Positions 40,546-49,439 of a stretch of 64,000 nt of DNA are shown here, one piece after another. The stretch spans positions 248,001-312,000 of the forward strand of contig JAJEJU010000023.1 of the NCBI GenBank assembly GCA_021390615.1, written 5' to 3'. A program made the position numbers and the translations under genes. The notes beneath the pieces were generated by a model. It ran no database searches. It was not told the origin of the DNA and saw only the letters and a list, made by a program, of their open reading frames with translations. Position 1 is the first letter of the stretch. Each line of letters starts with the position of its first letter. The DNA is from Rhodanobacteraceae bacterium ZG21-1 (GTDB taxonomy: Bacteria; Pseudomonadota; Gammaproteobacteria; Xanthomonadales; Rhodanobacteraceae).

Positions 40546-41511
40546 ATGCGCACGCTCTACCCCGCACTCGAACCCTATCGCACGTGGCAGTTGCCGGTCG
40601 ACGACGTGCACACCCTGCGCGTGGAGGAATGCGGCAACCCGCACGGCCTGCCGGTGGTCTTCCTGCACGGCGGCCCGGGCGCCGGCATCGCGCTCTATCA
40701 CCGGCGCTTCTTCGACCCGGCGCGCTACCGCGTCGTGCTGTTCGACCAGCGCGGCGCCGGCCACTCCACGCCGTTCGCCGAGCTGCGCGAGAACACCACC
40801 TGGCATCTGGTCGCCGACCTGGAGACCCTGCGCGAGCGGCTGGGCATCGAGCGCTGGGTGGTGTTCGGCGGTTCCTGGGGCTCCACCCTGGCGCTGGCCT
40901 ACGCACAGACACACCCGGAGCGCGTGCTCGGCCTGGTGCTGCGCGGAATCTTCCTGTGCCGGCCGGCGGAAATCCGCTGGTTCTACGAGGAAGGCGGCGC
41001 CTCCTGGATCCTGCCGGACAAATGGCAGCGCTATGCCGCCGCCATTCCGCCGCACGAGCGCGGCGACATGCTGGAAGCCTACTGGCGCCGCCTGAGCAGC
41101 GACGACGCGGCGGTGCGCCTGGCTGCGGCGCGCGCCTGGGGCGCATGGGAAGGCGGCAGCATCACCCTGAAGGACAGCCCCGAAACCGAGGCCAGCTTCG
41201 CCGCGCCCGAGGTGGCGCTGAGCCTGGCGCGGATCGAGGCGCACTTTTTCCGCCACGGCGGCTGGCTGGAACCCGACCAGCTGCTGCGCGACGTACCGAA
41301 GATCCGGCATATCCCGGCCACCATCGTGCATGGCCGCTACGACATCATCTGCCCGGTGAAGAGCGCCTTCGACCTGGCCGCCGTCTGGCCCGAGGCGGAC
41401 TTCCAGGTGGTGCTGTCCGGCCACGCCGCCACCGAGCCGGCCATCGTCGACCAGCTGGTGCAGGCCACCGATCGCCTCGCCGACCGCTACGCCCCGGCCA
41501 CTGCGCCATGA
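40546..41511 (+). CDS. pip: Proline iminopeptidase
   Basis: A 321-residue alpha/beta-hydrolase of peptidase family S33 that removes N-terminal proline from peptides in the cytosol. It has HGGPGAG (41-47), DQRGAGHS (67-74), the nucleophile elbow GGSWGS (Ser110), Asp in GRYDIICP and His in SGHAATEP. Length fits the 310-320 of the family. The start begins with the family block MRTLYPALEPYRTWQLPVDD. It may be co-transcribed with the sirtuin gene 73 bases downstream. Confidence 0.92.
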   Translation: MRTLYPALEPYRTWQLPVDDVHTLRVEECGNPHGLPVVFLHGGPGAGIALYHRRFFDPARYRVVLFDQRGAGHSTPFAELRENTTWHLVADLETLRERLGIERWVVFGGSWGSTLALAYAQTHPERVLGLVLRGIFLCRPAEIRWFYEEGGASWILPDKWQRYAAAIPPHERGDMLEAYWRRLSSDDAAVRLAAARAWGAWEGGSITLKDSPETEASFAAPEVALSLARIEAHFFRHGGWLEPDQLLRDVPKIRHIPATIVHGRYDIICPVKSAFDLAAVWPEADFQVVLSGHAATEPAIVDQLVQATDRLADRYAPATAP

Positions 41512-41584
41512 GGATCTTCGCGCCGGCGCACGCCGATGCCGCTACGGCGGCGAGCCTGCGCGGCAAGTCATCGGAAGCATTCAC

Positions 41585-42280
41585 ATGAAGGAGTCCGTGG
41601 TGGTGTTCACCGGCGCCGGCGTGAGCGCCGAAAGCGGCCTGAGAACCTTCCGCGACATGGGCGGCCTGTGGCACGAATACGCCATCGAAGACGTCGCCTC
41701 GCCACAGGGCTGGCGCAAGCATCCCGCCACCGTGCTGCGCTTCTACGACGAGCGCCGGCGGGCCGTGCTGGAGGCGCAGCCGAATGCCGCGCACCTGGCC
41801 ATCGCGGCGCTGGAGGCGAAATTCGACGTGGTGGTGGTCACCCAGAACATCGACGACCTTCACGAGCGCGCGGGATCGACCCGCGTCATCCACGTCCACG
41901 GTGAAATCCTGAAGGCGCGCAGCACGCTCGATCCTTCCCTGGTCTACCGGCTGGACAAGCCCGGCATCGCGCTGGGCGACCTGTGCGAGCACGGCAGCCA
42001 GCTGCGCCCCGACGTGGTCTGGTTCGGCGAGGACGTGCGCCATATGGACGATTGCCGGGAATACTTCGCAGCGGCCTCGCGCATCCTCACCATCGGCACC
42101 TCGCTGACCGTGTACCCGGCGGCCGGCCTGGTGCGCTTTGCAAGGCATGACAGCAAGAAGTATTTCGTCTCGCCCGAGGGGCAGCCGCTGCCGCGCGGTT
42201 TCACCTGGCTGAAAGGCCATGCGGCTAAGGTGGTACCCCGTCTGGCGGAAGCCTGGCTGAGCGGGCGCGAGCAGCTCTGA
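41585..42280 (+). CDS. cobB: NAD-dependent deacylase (sirtuin), zinc cysteines absent
   Basis: A 231-residue sirtuin. NAD-binding motifs are GAGVSAESG (10-18), TFRDMGGLW and TQNIDDLH (86-93); the catalytic His is His105 in HVHGE. Tyr54 and Arg57 (FYDERRR) are the residues that in SIRT5/CobB favour succinyl or malonyl groups. The zinc site normally has two CxxC pairs between about 110 and 140; here only Cys134 (GDLCEHGSQLRPDVVWFGE) remains. Other bacteria have sirtuins of this form. GAAGCATTCAC lies before the ATG with a weak binding site. It acts in the cytosol. Confidence 0.9.
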   Translation: MKESVVVFTGAGVSAESGLRTFRDMGGLWHEYAIEDVASPQGWRKHPATVLRFYDERRRAVLEAQPNAAHLAIAALEAKFDVVVVTQNIDDLHERAGSTRVIHVHGEILKARSTLDPSLVYRLDKPGIALGDLCEHGSQLRPDVVWFGEDVRHMDDCREYFAAASRILTIGTSLTVYPAAGLVRFARHDSKKYFVSPEGQPLPRGFTWLKGHAAKVVPRLAEAWLSGREQL

Positions 42281-42498
42281 GGAGTCGATCCGAGTCTTTG
42301 GGGGGCGAAGCGGATAACATGGCCTCGGAGTTCCGTCTGCGGCCCGTGCCAGGGATCATCAACGGATGATGGCGGCCGGCCGTGCCTGCCAGATGTCCCG
42401 CGCGCGCAAGCGAAGGAAACCAGGCTTGCGCGAACTTCGGCGCCGTCACCACGGCCCGCGACAACGAGCATCGACATGTTTACTGGGGGATGGGATTC

Positions 42499-43404
42499 AT
42501 GAGTAGGCTGACACGCCTGAAGCGGCTGCGATGCCGCCGCGTTGCCGTATCGCTTGCGTTCTTCTTGCTTTCCGGCATGGCCTTGCCCGGCCTGGCCCAG
42601 ATCAGGACGGTGGTCCCGGCCGGAGTCCCGACGGAACTCGAGCCGCCCACCACGACGGACCCCACCGCCGACGTCATCCGCATTCCCTTCTCGATCGAGA
42701 ACAATCTTCCCATCGTGTCCGCCACGGTCGGCGGCCGGCGCTTGAACCTCGTCGCCGATCTCGGCGGCTTCAAGGCCCTGGCGGTAGACCAGAACAGCCT
42801 GCGGCCGATCCCGGTGATGTTCGGCGACCGGCCCGACAGCTGGCTCGACCTGTACGGCTACCAGCAGCTGACCCGTAGCTACACCGCGAACGACTTCCAG
42901 GCCGGCGACCTGAACCTGGACACGATCGAGGGCACCGAATTGACCACGCCGCTGGAAAGCGGCCAGCCCGGCTTTATCGGCCGGCCCGTCTGGGCCAAAT
43001 ATATGACCGTGTTCGACTTCGTGCAGAAGGAAATCCGCCTGTATCCGTTCGGCTCCCAGGCGGCCTTCCAGGCCGAATGCGGCAGCCGCAGCATTCCGCT
43101 GCGCACCCAGGGCAATGCGATCATCTCTAGCGTGCAGACCGACCAGGGCATGCTGACCTTCCAGTGGGACACCGGTATCAGCGACAACCTGCTGAAGCCC
43201 TCCTCGGTCGGGATGGAGCCGACCAACGTGCCCCAGCCCATGAGCTTCAGCCAATTCTCGATCGCCGGCCAGGACATGGGTGTGGTGGGGGTGAGCCTGC
43301 GGGAATTCGCCACACAGCGAATCGATGGCATCCTCGGCGGTGCCTTCTTCCAGTCCAAGGTAGTCTGCTTCGACCTGAAGAACCGCCTGGCCGGCATCAG
43401 GTAA
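42499..43404 (+). CDS. Secreted retropepsin-like protein, degenerate
   Basis: A 301-residue exported protein with a signal peptide (RRVAVSLAFFLLSGMALPGLAQ). Two similar halves each hold a beta-rich core like bacterial retropepsin-type aspartic proteases. The first has RLNLVADLGGFKALAVD where DTG would be expected, and the second has LTFQWDTGISDNLLK. The C-terminus reads IDGILGGAFFQSKVVCFDLKNRL, the usual ILG hydrophobic motif. The first catalytic motif is changed, so activity is doubtful. GGGGGA precedes the ATG at 42499; the ATG at 42490 is possible. It stands alone. Confidence 0.7.
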   Translation: MSRLTRLKRLRCRRVAVSLAFFLLSGMALPGLAQIRTVVPAGVPTELEPPTTTDPTADVIRIPFSIENNLPIVSATVGGRRLNLVADLGGFKALAVDQNSLRPIPVMFGDRPDSWLDLYGYQQLTRSYTANDFQAGDLNLDTIEGTELTTPLESGQPGFIGRPVWAKYMTVFDFVQKEIRLYPFGSQAAFQAECGSRSIPLRTQGNAIISSVQTDQGMLTFQWDTGISDNLLKPSSVGMEPTNVPQPMSFSQFSIAGQDMGVVGVSLREFATQRIDGILGGAFFQSKVVCFDLKNRLAGIR

Positions 43405-43811
43405 ACGCCCACGGAGCGGCGTCACGCCGCTTCGATGACAAGCGCCTGCAGCCGCTGCGGCGCCTGTCCCGCTGACGGCGCTTGGCGGCGACGCTTGCCG
43501 GGCACAGGGCGACGCACCGACGAACCGGCTAGCCGTTGCACGGGTATCGGCCCGCTCTGCAAGGGTCGCCATCCATTCGTAGCTTCATCGCACACGCCGT
43601 CTGCGAAAAAGCCGTCGAACGCCAGCGTGACGAAGCGACCAGGCGTCGCAAGCCTCGATGGATGGCCGGCGTCGATCGAAGGCCTGCGAAGATCATCTGG
43701 CAGAACGCAGCGGCGCTCGCCTGCCGTTGCGCAGCGGGCGCCGCCCCCGCAAGCCCGGCGGCGGCGCAGGCAACGGTGGCATACTTCGCCTCCCGCTGTC
43801 CGGAGTCCGCC
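43405..43811. other. Gene-free region before the M1 aminopeptidase gene
   Basis: In these 407 bases the aminopeptidase frame remains open from 43536 but shows no family similarity before the signal peptide at 43812. No promoter is clear enough to call. Confidence 0.4.
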
Positions 43812-45671
43812 ATGCGTCTGCTTCGCCCCCTCGCCCTCGGCGCCTTCGCGCTGCCACTGACGGCGCTGGCCGCCGACCCGCATTCGAACGCCCAGCCGGA
43901 CCAGGTGAAGGTGACCCATCTGGATCTCGATCTGAAGATCGATTTCCCGCAGCGCCAATTGGACGGCCGCGCCACGCTGACGCTGGACTGGAAGAACCCC
44001 GCGGCGACCACCCTGGTGCTCGATACCAGCGCGCTGAAGATCGCCAGCGTCGAAGCCGTCGACGAGGCCGGCAAGGCCAGCGCGCTCGGCTATGCGCTGG
44101 CCGCGCCGGACAAGGAACTGGGCAGCGCGCTGACCATCCAGGCGCCCAACCATCCGCACCAGGTGCGCATCGTCTACACCACTTCGCCGGAGGCTTCCGG
44201 CCTGCAGTGGCTGAACCCGGCGCAGACCGCCGACAAGACGCAGCCCTTCATGTTCTCGCAGTCCGAGTCGATCTATGCGCGCTCGTGGGTGCCGCTGCAG
44301 GATTCGCCGGCGATCCGCTTCACCTACCACGCCCACGTCAGCGCGCCGAAGGACGTGCGCGTGGCGATGAGCGCGCTGAATGACGCCAAGCATCCGCTGG
44401 ACGGCGACTTCAGCTTCGACCAGCCGCATCCGATTCCCTCCTATCTGCTGGCGATCGCTGCCGGCGACCTCACCGTGCGCGAGACCGGGCCGCGCTCGGC
44501 GGTGTATGCCGAGCCCAGCGTGGTCGGCAAGGCCGCGCACGAGTTCGAAGACACCGAGCAGATGATCGCCACCGCCGAGAAGCTGTACGGCCCGTACCGC
44601 TGGGGCCGCTACGACCTGCTGGTGCTGCCGCCCTCGTTCCCCTACGGCGGCATGGAAAATCCCGACATGACCTTCGCCACGCCGACCGTGCTGGTGGGCG
44701 ACAAGAGCCTGGTTTCGCTGGTCTCGCACGAGCTGGCGCACTCCTGGTCGGGCAACCTGGTCACCGCGGCCAGCTGGCGCGACATCTGGCTCAACGAAGG
44801 CGTCACCACCTACGTGCAGGGCCGCATCACCGAGGCGCTGTACGGCAAGCCACTGGCCGACGAAGAGGCCCTGCTGTCGGCCCGCGCGCTGCAGAAGAGC
44901 ATCGGCGGGATGCCGCCGAATGCGCAGAAGCTGGCGCCGGAACCGCGCGGCATGAGCGCCGACGACACGCTGTCCGACGTCGCCTACAGCAAGGGCTCGT
45001 GGTTCCTGCGCACGCTGGAGCAACGCTACGGCCGCGAGCGCTTCGACGCCTACCTGCGCGGCTACTTCGACCACTTCGCCTTCCAGAGCATCACCACTGA
45101 ACAGATGCTCGACTACCTGAAGCCGAACCTGATCGACAAATACCCCGGCAAGATGAGCTGGAACGAGGTGAAGGACTGGGTCTACGACACTGGCGTGCCC
45201 AAGCATGCGCCACTGCCCGATTCGCCGCGCTTCGACCGCATCGACCACGAACGCAGCGGCTTCCTCGCCGGCAAGCTGGCCGCCGACAAGCTCGACGCGA
45301 AGGGCTGGAACACGCAGGAGTGGATGTACTTCCTCGACCGCCTGCCCGATCCCACGCCGCTGGCGAAGATCCGCGAGATCGACGCCGCCTGGCACCTCAC
45401 CGGCACGCCCAACGCCGAGATCGGCATGCGCTGGTACAGCCACGCGATCGCCGCCGGCGACAAGGACGTGTGGCCGGCCGCCGCCGAGCACATGACCCGC
45501 ATCGGCCGCATCTACCTGACCCTGCCGGTCTACGGCGCCTTCGCCAAGACGCCCGACGGCCTGGCCTTCGCCGAAGCCACCTACGCCAAGGCGAAGGACG
45601 GCTACCACCCGCTGACCCAGGCCGCGATCAAGACGGTCTTCGACAAGGCCGAAGCGAAGGCCAAGCCGTAA
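43812..45671 (+). CDS. M1 family aminopeptidase, exported
   Basis: A 619-residue zinc aminopeptidase of the leukotriene A4 hydrolase-like M1 group. Residues 1-21 are a signal peptide. The exopeptidase motif is GGMEN (279-283), and the zinc site is HELAHSW (His306, Glu307, His310) with Glu329 in LNEGVTTYVQ. A C-terminal helical domain (about 475-615), typical of LTA4H homologues, follows (WMYFLDRLPDPTPLAKIREIDAAWHLTGT). It trims N-terminal residues of periplasmic peptides. CGGAG precedes the ATG. A hairpin and a membrane hydrolase gene follow. Confidence 0.93.
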   Translation: MRLLRPLALGAFALPLTALAADPHSNAQPDQVKVTHLDLDLKIDFPQRQLDGRATLTLDWKNPAATTLVLDTSALKIASVEAVDEAGKASALGYALAAPDKELGSALTIQAPNHPHQVRIVYTTSPEASGLQWLNPAQTADKTQPFMFSQSESIYARSWVPLQDSPAIRFTYHAHVSAPKDVRVAMSALNDAKHPLDGDFSFDQPHPIPSYLLAIAAGDLTVRETGPRSAVYAEPSVVGKAAHEFEDTEQMIATAEKLYGPYRWGRYDLLVLPPSFPYGGMENPDMTFATPTVLVGDKSLVSLVSHELAHSWSGNLVTAASWRDIWLNEGVTTYVQGRITEALYGKPLADEEALLSARALQKSIGGMPPNAQKLAPEPRGMSADDTLSDVAYSKGSWFLRTLEQRYGRERFDAYLRGYFDHFAFQSITTEQMLDYLKPNLIDKYPGKMSWNEVKDWVYDTGVPKHAPLPDSPRFDRIDHERSGFLAGKLAADKLDAKGWNTQEWMYFLDRLPDPTPLAKIREIDAAWHLTGTPNAEIGMRWYSHAIAAGDKDVWPAAAEHMTRIGRIYLTLPVYGAFAKTPDGLAFAEATYAKAKDGYHPLTQAAIKTVFDKAEAKAKP

Positions 45672-45680
45672 GCGAAGCAC

Positions 45681-45710
45681 AGGCTTTGGCCGTCCAGACG
45701 GCCGAAGCCT
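45681..45710 (+). other. Hairpin after the aminopeptidase gene
   Basis: A 14-base-pair stem with one G-T pair (AGGCTTTGGCCGTC / GACGGCCGAAGCCT) and a CA turn begins 10 bases past the stop. It has no T tract; probably a partial terminator. Confidence 0.5.
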
Positions 45711-45758
45711 GCCTGCCCCGCCGCAGCACGCTCATCTCATTCGAACGGAACGCCCACG

Positions 45759-46748
45759 ATGCCCACCACCCCGACCACGCCGACCCGCCCGCTCTGGCAG
45801 CGCCTGCTGCTGCGCCGGCTGAAGTTCCTGCTGGTGCTGGTGGTGCTGGCGACCATCCTGCTCGGCGGCAGCTACCTGTTCGCACCGCAGTGGCTGATGC
45901 GCGCCGACGCCGCGCGCCAGGCCATGGCGGCGAAGATGGACAAGCATTCGGTGCAGGTGGGCGACACGCGCTGGTCCTACTACGAAGGCGGCCAGGGCCC
46001 GACCCTGCTGCTGCTGCACGGCTTCGACGCGCGCAAGGAAATGTGGCTGGCGATGGCCAAGGACCTGACCCCGCACTTCCACGTGATCATTCCCGACCTG
46101 CCGGGCTGGGGCGAGTCGACCCGGGTGGACGGCGCCAGCTACAACATCGACGTGCAGGCACAGCGACTGCAGGACTTCGTGCAGACCCTGGGCCTGCAGA
46201 AGATCGTGCTGATCGGCCATTCGATGGGCGGCGCGATCGCCGGCGTCTACGCGGCCGAGCATCCCGAGCATGTCAGCGAGCTGGCCCTGCTCGACGCGTT
46301 CGGGCTGAAGTTCAACGAGAACAGCTTCGTGCGCGACGTGATGGCCGGACACAACCCGTTCGACTACGACGACCGCGCCGGCTTCGAACGCGTGGCCGCC
46401 CTGGTGTTCGCCAAGCCGCCGTCGATCCCGGGCCGCTTCGCCGACGTGCTGATCCGCGAGAACCAGCTCAACCGTCCCTTCATCGACAAGACCCTCGGCG
46501 AACTGCGCGAACCCTCGCAATACCTGTCGCTGCAGAACCGGCTCGACCAGCTCCAGTTGCCGGTGCTCGGCCTGTGGTGCCACGACGACAAGGTGATCGA
46601 CATCTCCGCGCTGGACAACCTGCGCACCGGCCTGACCCATGCGCCGGCGATCAGCTCCAGCATCCTCGCCGGCTGCAATCACATGCCGATGATGGAAAAG
46701 CCGGAAGAGACCGCGCGCATCCTCACCCGCTTCGCGCTGTCGCACTGA
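45759..46748 (+). CDS. Membrane-anchored alpha/beta hydrolase
   Basis: A 329-residue alpha/beta hydrolase with an N-terminal membrane helix (LKFLLVLVVLATILLGGSYLF, about 21-41). Motifs: LLLLHGFDARKEMW (oxyanion), DLPGWGEST, nucleophile elbow GHSMGG near residue 152, Asp in WCHDDKVIDIS, and His in AGCNHMPMMEKPE. This resembles the monoglyceride lipase or LipL-type esterases. The catalytic domain probably faces the periplasm. It lies downstream of the aminopeptidase gene, with a hairpin between. Confidence 0.85.
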   Translation: MPTTPTTPTRPLWQRLLLRRLKFLLVLVVLATILLGGSYLFAPQWLMRADAARQAMAAKMDKHSVQVGDTRWSYYEGGQGPTLLLLHGFDARKEMWLAMAKDLTPHFHVIIPDLPGWGESTRVDGASYNIDVQAQRLQDFVQTLGLQKIVLIGHSMGGAIAGVYAAEHPEHVSELALLDAFGLKFNENSFVRDVMAGHNPFDYDDRAGFERVAALVFAKPPSIPGRFADVLIRENQLNRPFIDKTLGELREPSQYLSLQNRLDQLQLPVLGLWCHDDKVIDISALDNLRTGLTHAPAISSSILAGCNHMPMMEKPEETARILTRFALSH

Positions 46749-46848
46749 GCGGAAACAACGCGGACAGCCTGACTGCAGACGGACCGCTACGCTGCGTGTG
46801 CAGTTGGTCCAGTCTCGCGAGCCGGCGTGGCCACGCCGGAGCCCCGGA

Positions 46849-47427
46849 TCACAACACCCAGGGCACCAGCGCCTTTACCCGCCGCATGTAGTCCGCGTAG
46901 GACGGGCCGAAGTGCTCGCCCAGCCAGGTCTCCTCCAGGCGCAGCTTGCGCCAGAACGAAACGAACATGATGGCGAAGCCGAGCAGGGCGCGCCATTCGC
47001 CCAGCTGCAGCGCGCTGCCGAGCAGGGCCAGCAGCAGGCCGGTGTAGATCGGGTGGCGCACGTAGCGATAAGGGCCGCGCTCGATCAGTTCGTGGCCCTG
47101 CTTGAGCTGCACCTCGCTGCTCCAGTTGCCGCCCAGGATCGCCCGCGCCCAGCAGGCGAAGGCCACGCCGGCAATCACCAGCAGCAGGCCGAGCAGCCGG
47201 ATCGCCTCGGCCTCGGGCAGGAAGCGCCGGCCCATCGGCGTGCCCGCGTACCACGGCGCCGGCCACATCAGCAGGATCGCCAGGAGAATCGGCAGCCAGT
47301 ACTTGAAGAAGCGCGGCAAGGCCGGCTCGGCGCGCACCGCCGCCTTGAGCCGGCGCGCGCTCCACAGCCAGTAGGCCAGGAACACCAGCCAGGCCACGAC
47401 GGTCAGCGCCAGATAGGGAAGATGCAT
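46849..47427 (-). CDS. Isoprenylcysteine methyltransferase-like membrane protein
   Basis: A 192-residue integral membrane protein of the ICMT/PEMT family. Membrane helices are at about 5-22, 44-58, 80-97 and 136-160. The SAM-binding C-terminal block reads GHELIERGPYRYVRHPIYTGLLLALLG, followed by RKLRLEETWLGEHFGPSYADYMRRV, the conserved RHPxYxG and E-E pattern. Bacterial members methylate unknown lipids or small molecules. It lies 24 bases after the metalloprotease gene on the same strand, so they are probably co-transcribed. Confidence 0.85.
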   Translation of the reverse strand: MHLPYLALTVVAWLVFLAYWLWSARRLKAAVRAEPALPRFFKYWLPILLAILLMWPAPWYAGTPMGRRFLPEAEAIRLLGLLLVIAGVAFACWARAILGGNWSSEVQLKQGHELIERGPYRYVRHPIYTGLLLALLGSALQLGEWRALLGFAIMFVSFWRKLRLEETWLGEHFGPSYADYMRRVKALVPWVL

Positions 47428-47451
47428 GGATGTGCTCCGCAGAGGTATCGC

Positions 47452-48222
47452 TCAGTCGGCGACGTCGGCGATCAGCCGGTCCAGCTCGGCCTTCAGCACC
47501 GCGCCGTTGAGGCGCAGCCAGTCGCGCTGCTCGCGCCATTCCGGCAGCAAGCTGCCGACCAGCGCCCAGAAGCGCGGCGCATGGCTGCGCACGCGCAGGT
47601 GGCAGAGCTCGTGCACCAGCACGTAGCGCAGCGCGGCCGACGGCGCCAGCGCCAGCGCGAGATCCAGGTTGATGCGATCGCGCGTGTCGAGGCTGCCCCA
47701 CAGGCTCTTCATCGGGCGGATGCGCAGCGCGGTGGGCGCCAGCCCGAGCTGCGGCACGTAGACGGCCAGCCAGCGCGATACGTCGCGGCGCATCTGCGCT
47801 TCGAAATAGGTAGCCAGCAGGCCGCGCGCCACCGGCAGCGCGCGGGTGTTCGGACGCGGGATCACCAGGGTGACCGCGCCCGGCTGCGCCTCGATGCGCG
47901 GATACGGGCCTTCGGCCCAGTCCAGTTCAGTGGTCTCGCCGCGCAGCGGAAAGCTGGCGGGATGGCCCACGCGCAGCGGCGGCAGCGGCTTGACGATCAG
48001 GTTCAGCTCTTCCAGCTTGCGCTCCAGCCAGTCGGCGTGGCTGCGCAGGAAGGCGTGGATCTGCCCGGGATGAGTGCCGCGCGGATAGGACACGCGCGCG
48101 CCTTTGGGAGTCACGGTGAGGCGCAGCCGGCGCGCGCGCGGATGGGCCGCCTTCAGCACGCGGATGGTGCTGCCCGCAGCGGTCGCCAGTTCCAGCCAGT
48201 CGCCTTCGAATAATTGCGCCAT
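47452..48222 (-). CDS. YgjP-like zinc metalloprotein (DUF45)
   Basis: A 256-residue cytosolic protein of the YgjP/DUF45 family (M48-like). The zinc motif is HELCHL (near residues 204-209), with a further His in RSHAPRFWALV. The middle carries KSLWGSLDTRDRINLDLALALAPSAALRYVL, the characteristic WGS motif. The N-terminal half is beta-rich. In some bacteria the gene lies beside restriction genes; here it sits in a housekeeping context before an ICMT-like gene. The function is not known. Confidence 0.88.
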   Translation of the reverse strand: MAQLFEGDWLELATAAGSTIRVLKAAHPRARRLRLTVTPKGARVSYPRGTHPGQIHAFLRSHADWLERKLEELNLIVKPLPPLRVGHPASFPLRGETTELDWAEGPYPRIEAQPGAVTLVIPRPNTRALPVARGLLATYFEAQMRRDVSRWLAVYVPQLGLAPTALRIRPMKSLWGSLDTRDRINLDLALALAPSAALRYVLVHELCHLRVRSHAPRFWALVGSLLPEWREQRDWLRLNGAVLKAELDRLIADVAD

Positions 48223-48347
48223 ATGCCTCTACGTGGGGCCGGCAAGCTCCGCCGGCAACGTGTACGACCCATGACCCATCAGCCGCATTCGCGGCCCCCG
48301 CGGACGGCCCCGCCCGGGCTGTCCACCATAACGGCTTTTTCGTGAAC

Positions 48348-48374
48348 GGCGCGAGGGTCCTGCAGCCTCGCGCC
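48348..48374 (-). terminator. Hairpin after rdgC
   Basis: GGCGCGAGG / CCTCGCGCC, 9 base pairs with a 9-base loop, lies 37 bases past the rdgC stop on the minus strand. No T tract. Confidence 0.4.
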
Positions 48375-48411
48375 CCTCACGCCCCGGCCACGGAGCGGCG
48401 CCAGGGGAATC

Positions 48412-49329
48412 TCAATTGTCCTTGGGACGGGGCAGCCCGAACCATTCCTCCAGCTTGCCCAGCAGGCGCTCCAGCTCCAGCGTCAGCAGGGCGAAGCGCG
48501 CGTCCATCTCGGCCTGGGCGTCGGGATGGCTGTCGCCCAGCTCCTCGGTCACCACGTCCAGGAACTTCAGCTTGCGGATGATCAGATCCTCGCCCAGCAC
48601 GAAGCTGATGCGCTCGTCGAAGGTGAGGCCGAGCAGGAACACCTGCTTGCCGTTGCGCAGGTGCTCCTTGACCTCCTCGGCATCCAGGTCCTGCCGGCGG
48701 CAGCGGGCGATCGCGCCGGTGGCGGTGGCCGGATCGCGCAGCTCGCACTCGTCGCCCAGGCTCAGCCCGGCGGGCAGGTTGCCGTTGGCCAGCCAGTCGG
48801 TCATCAGCACGCGCGGGCCTTCCTCCGGCGCCAGCGGCACCGCCGGAAAACTGCCCAGCGCCTCGCGCACCTGGGTCAGCGCGTTCTCGGCCGACTTGCG
48901 GCTGGAAGTGTCCAGCACCAGCCAGCCGTGGCGGGTATCGACGTAGCCCGACATGCGCGAGCTGCGCACGAAGGCGCGCGGCAGCAGCTCGTTGAGCAGG
49001 TCCTCTTTCATGCGCTTGCGCTCGCGGCCGCCGACCTTGCGCCCTTCTTCCTCGGCGATCTTCTGCACCTTGCGCTGCAGCTCGTCGTTGACCACCGCGG
49101 CCGGCAGCAGCTTGTCCTCGCCGCCCACGGTAAACAGCGTGCAGGCCTTGACCGCATGGGTCAGCGCCGCTTCCTCGCCGCGCCCGATCGGCGGCACGAA
49201 GCCCTTGGTGAACATCTCCATCGGCCCGCACGGACGCAGCCGGTGCTCGGCCAGCGCTTCGTCCAGGCGGTTCAGGTCGGCGGCCACGGCGGGTGAGAAG
49301 CGGAACAGCGTGAGATTGCGAAAGAACAT
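48412..49329 (-). CDS. rdgC: Recombination-associated protein RdgC
   Basis: A 305-residue nucleoid-associated ring protein that binds double-stranded DNA and limits RecA activity. The E. coli protein has 303 residues. The start MFFRNLTLFRF is the family start. MEMFTKGFVPPIGRGEEAALTH (near 37-58) and the C-terminal FGLPRPKDN region fit. The middle ERKRMKEDLLNELLPRAFVRSSR contains the conserved basic helix. It is a single gene upstream of an open region. The start codon is the only one consistent with the family. Confidence 0.95.
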   Translation of the reverse strand: MFFRNLTLFRFSPAVAADLNRLDEALAEHRLRPCGPMEMFTKGFVPPIGRGEEAALTHAVKACTLFTVGGEDKLLPAAVVNDELQRKVQKIAEEEGRKVGGRERKRMKEDLLNELLPRAFVRSSRMSGYVDTRHGWLVLDTSSRKSAENALTQVREALGSFPAVPLAPEEGPRVLMTDWLANGNLPAGLSLGDECELRDPATATGAIARCRRQDLDAEEVKEHLRNGKQVFLLGLTFDERISFVLGEDLIIRKLKFLDVVTEELGDSHPDAQAEMDARFALLTLELERLLGKLEEWFGLPRPKDN

Positions 49330-49439
49330 GAAGTATCCGATGCGAATATGTCAGGAATGCCGCCGCGCCGGCCGCAGGCGGAGCGTGCCGGGCCAGTTGG
49401 CCGGCCCGGCGAAGTCCGCCATCACAGCCCAGGCTGCGC

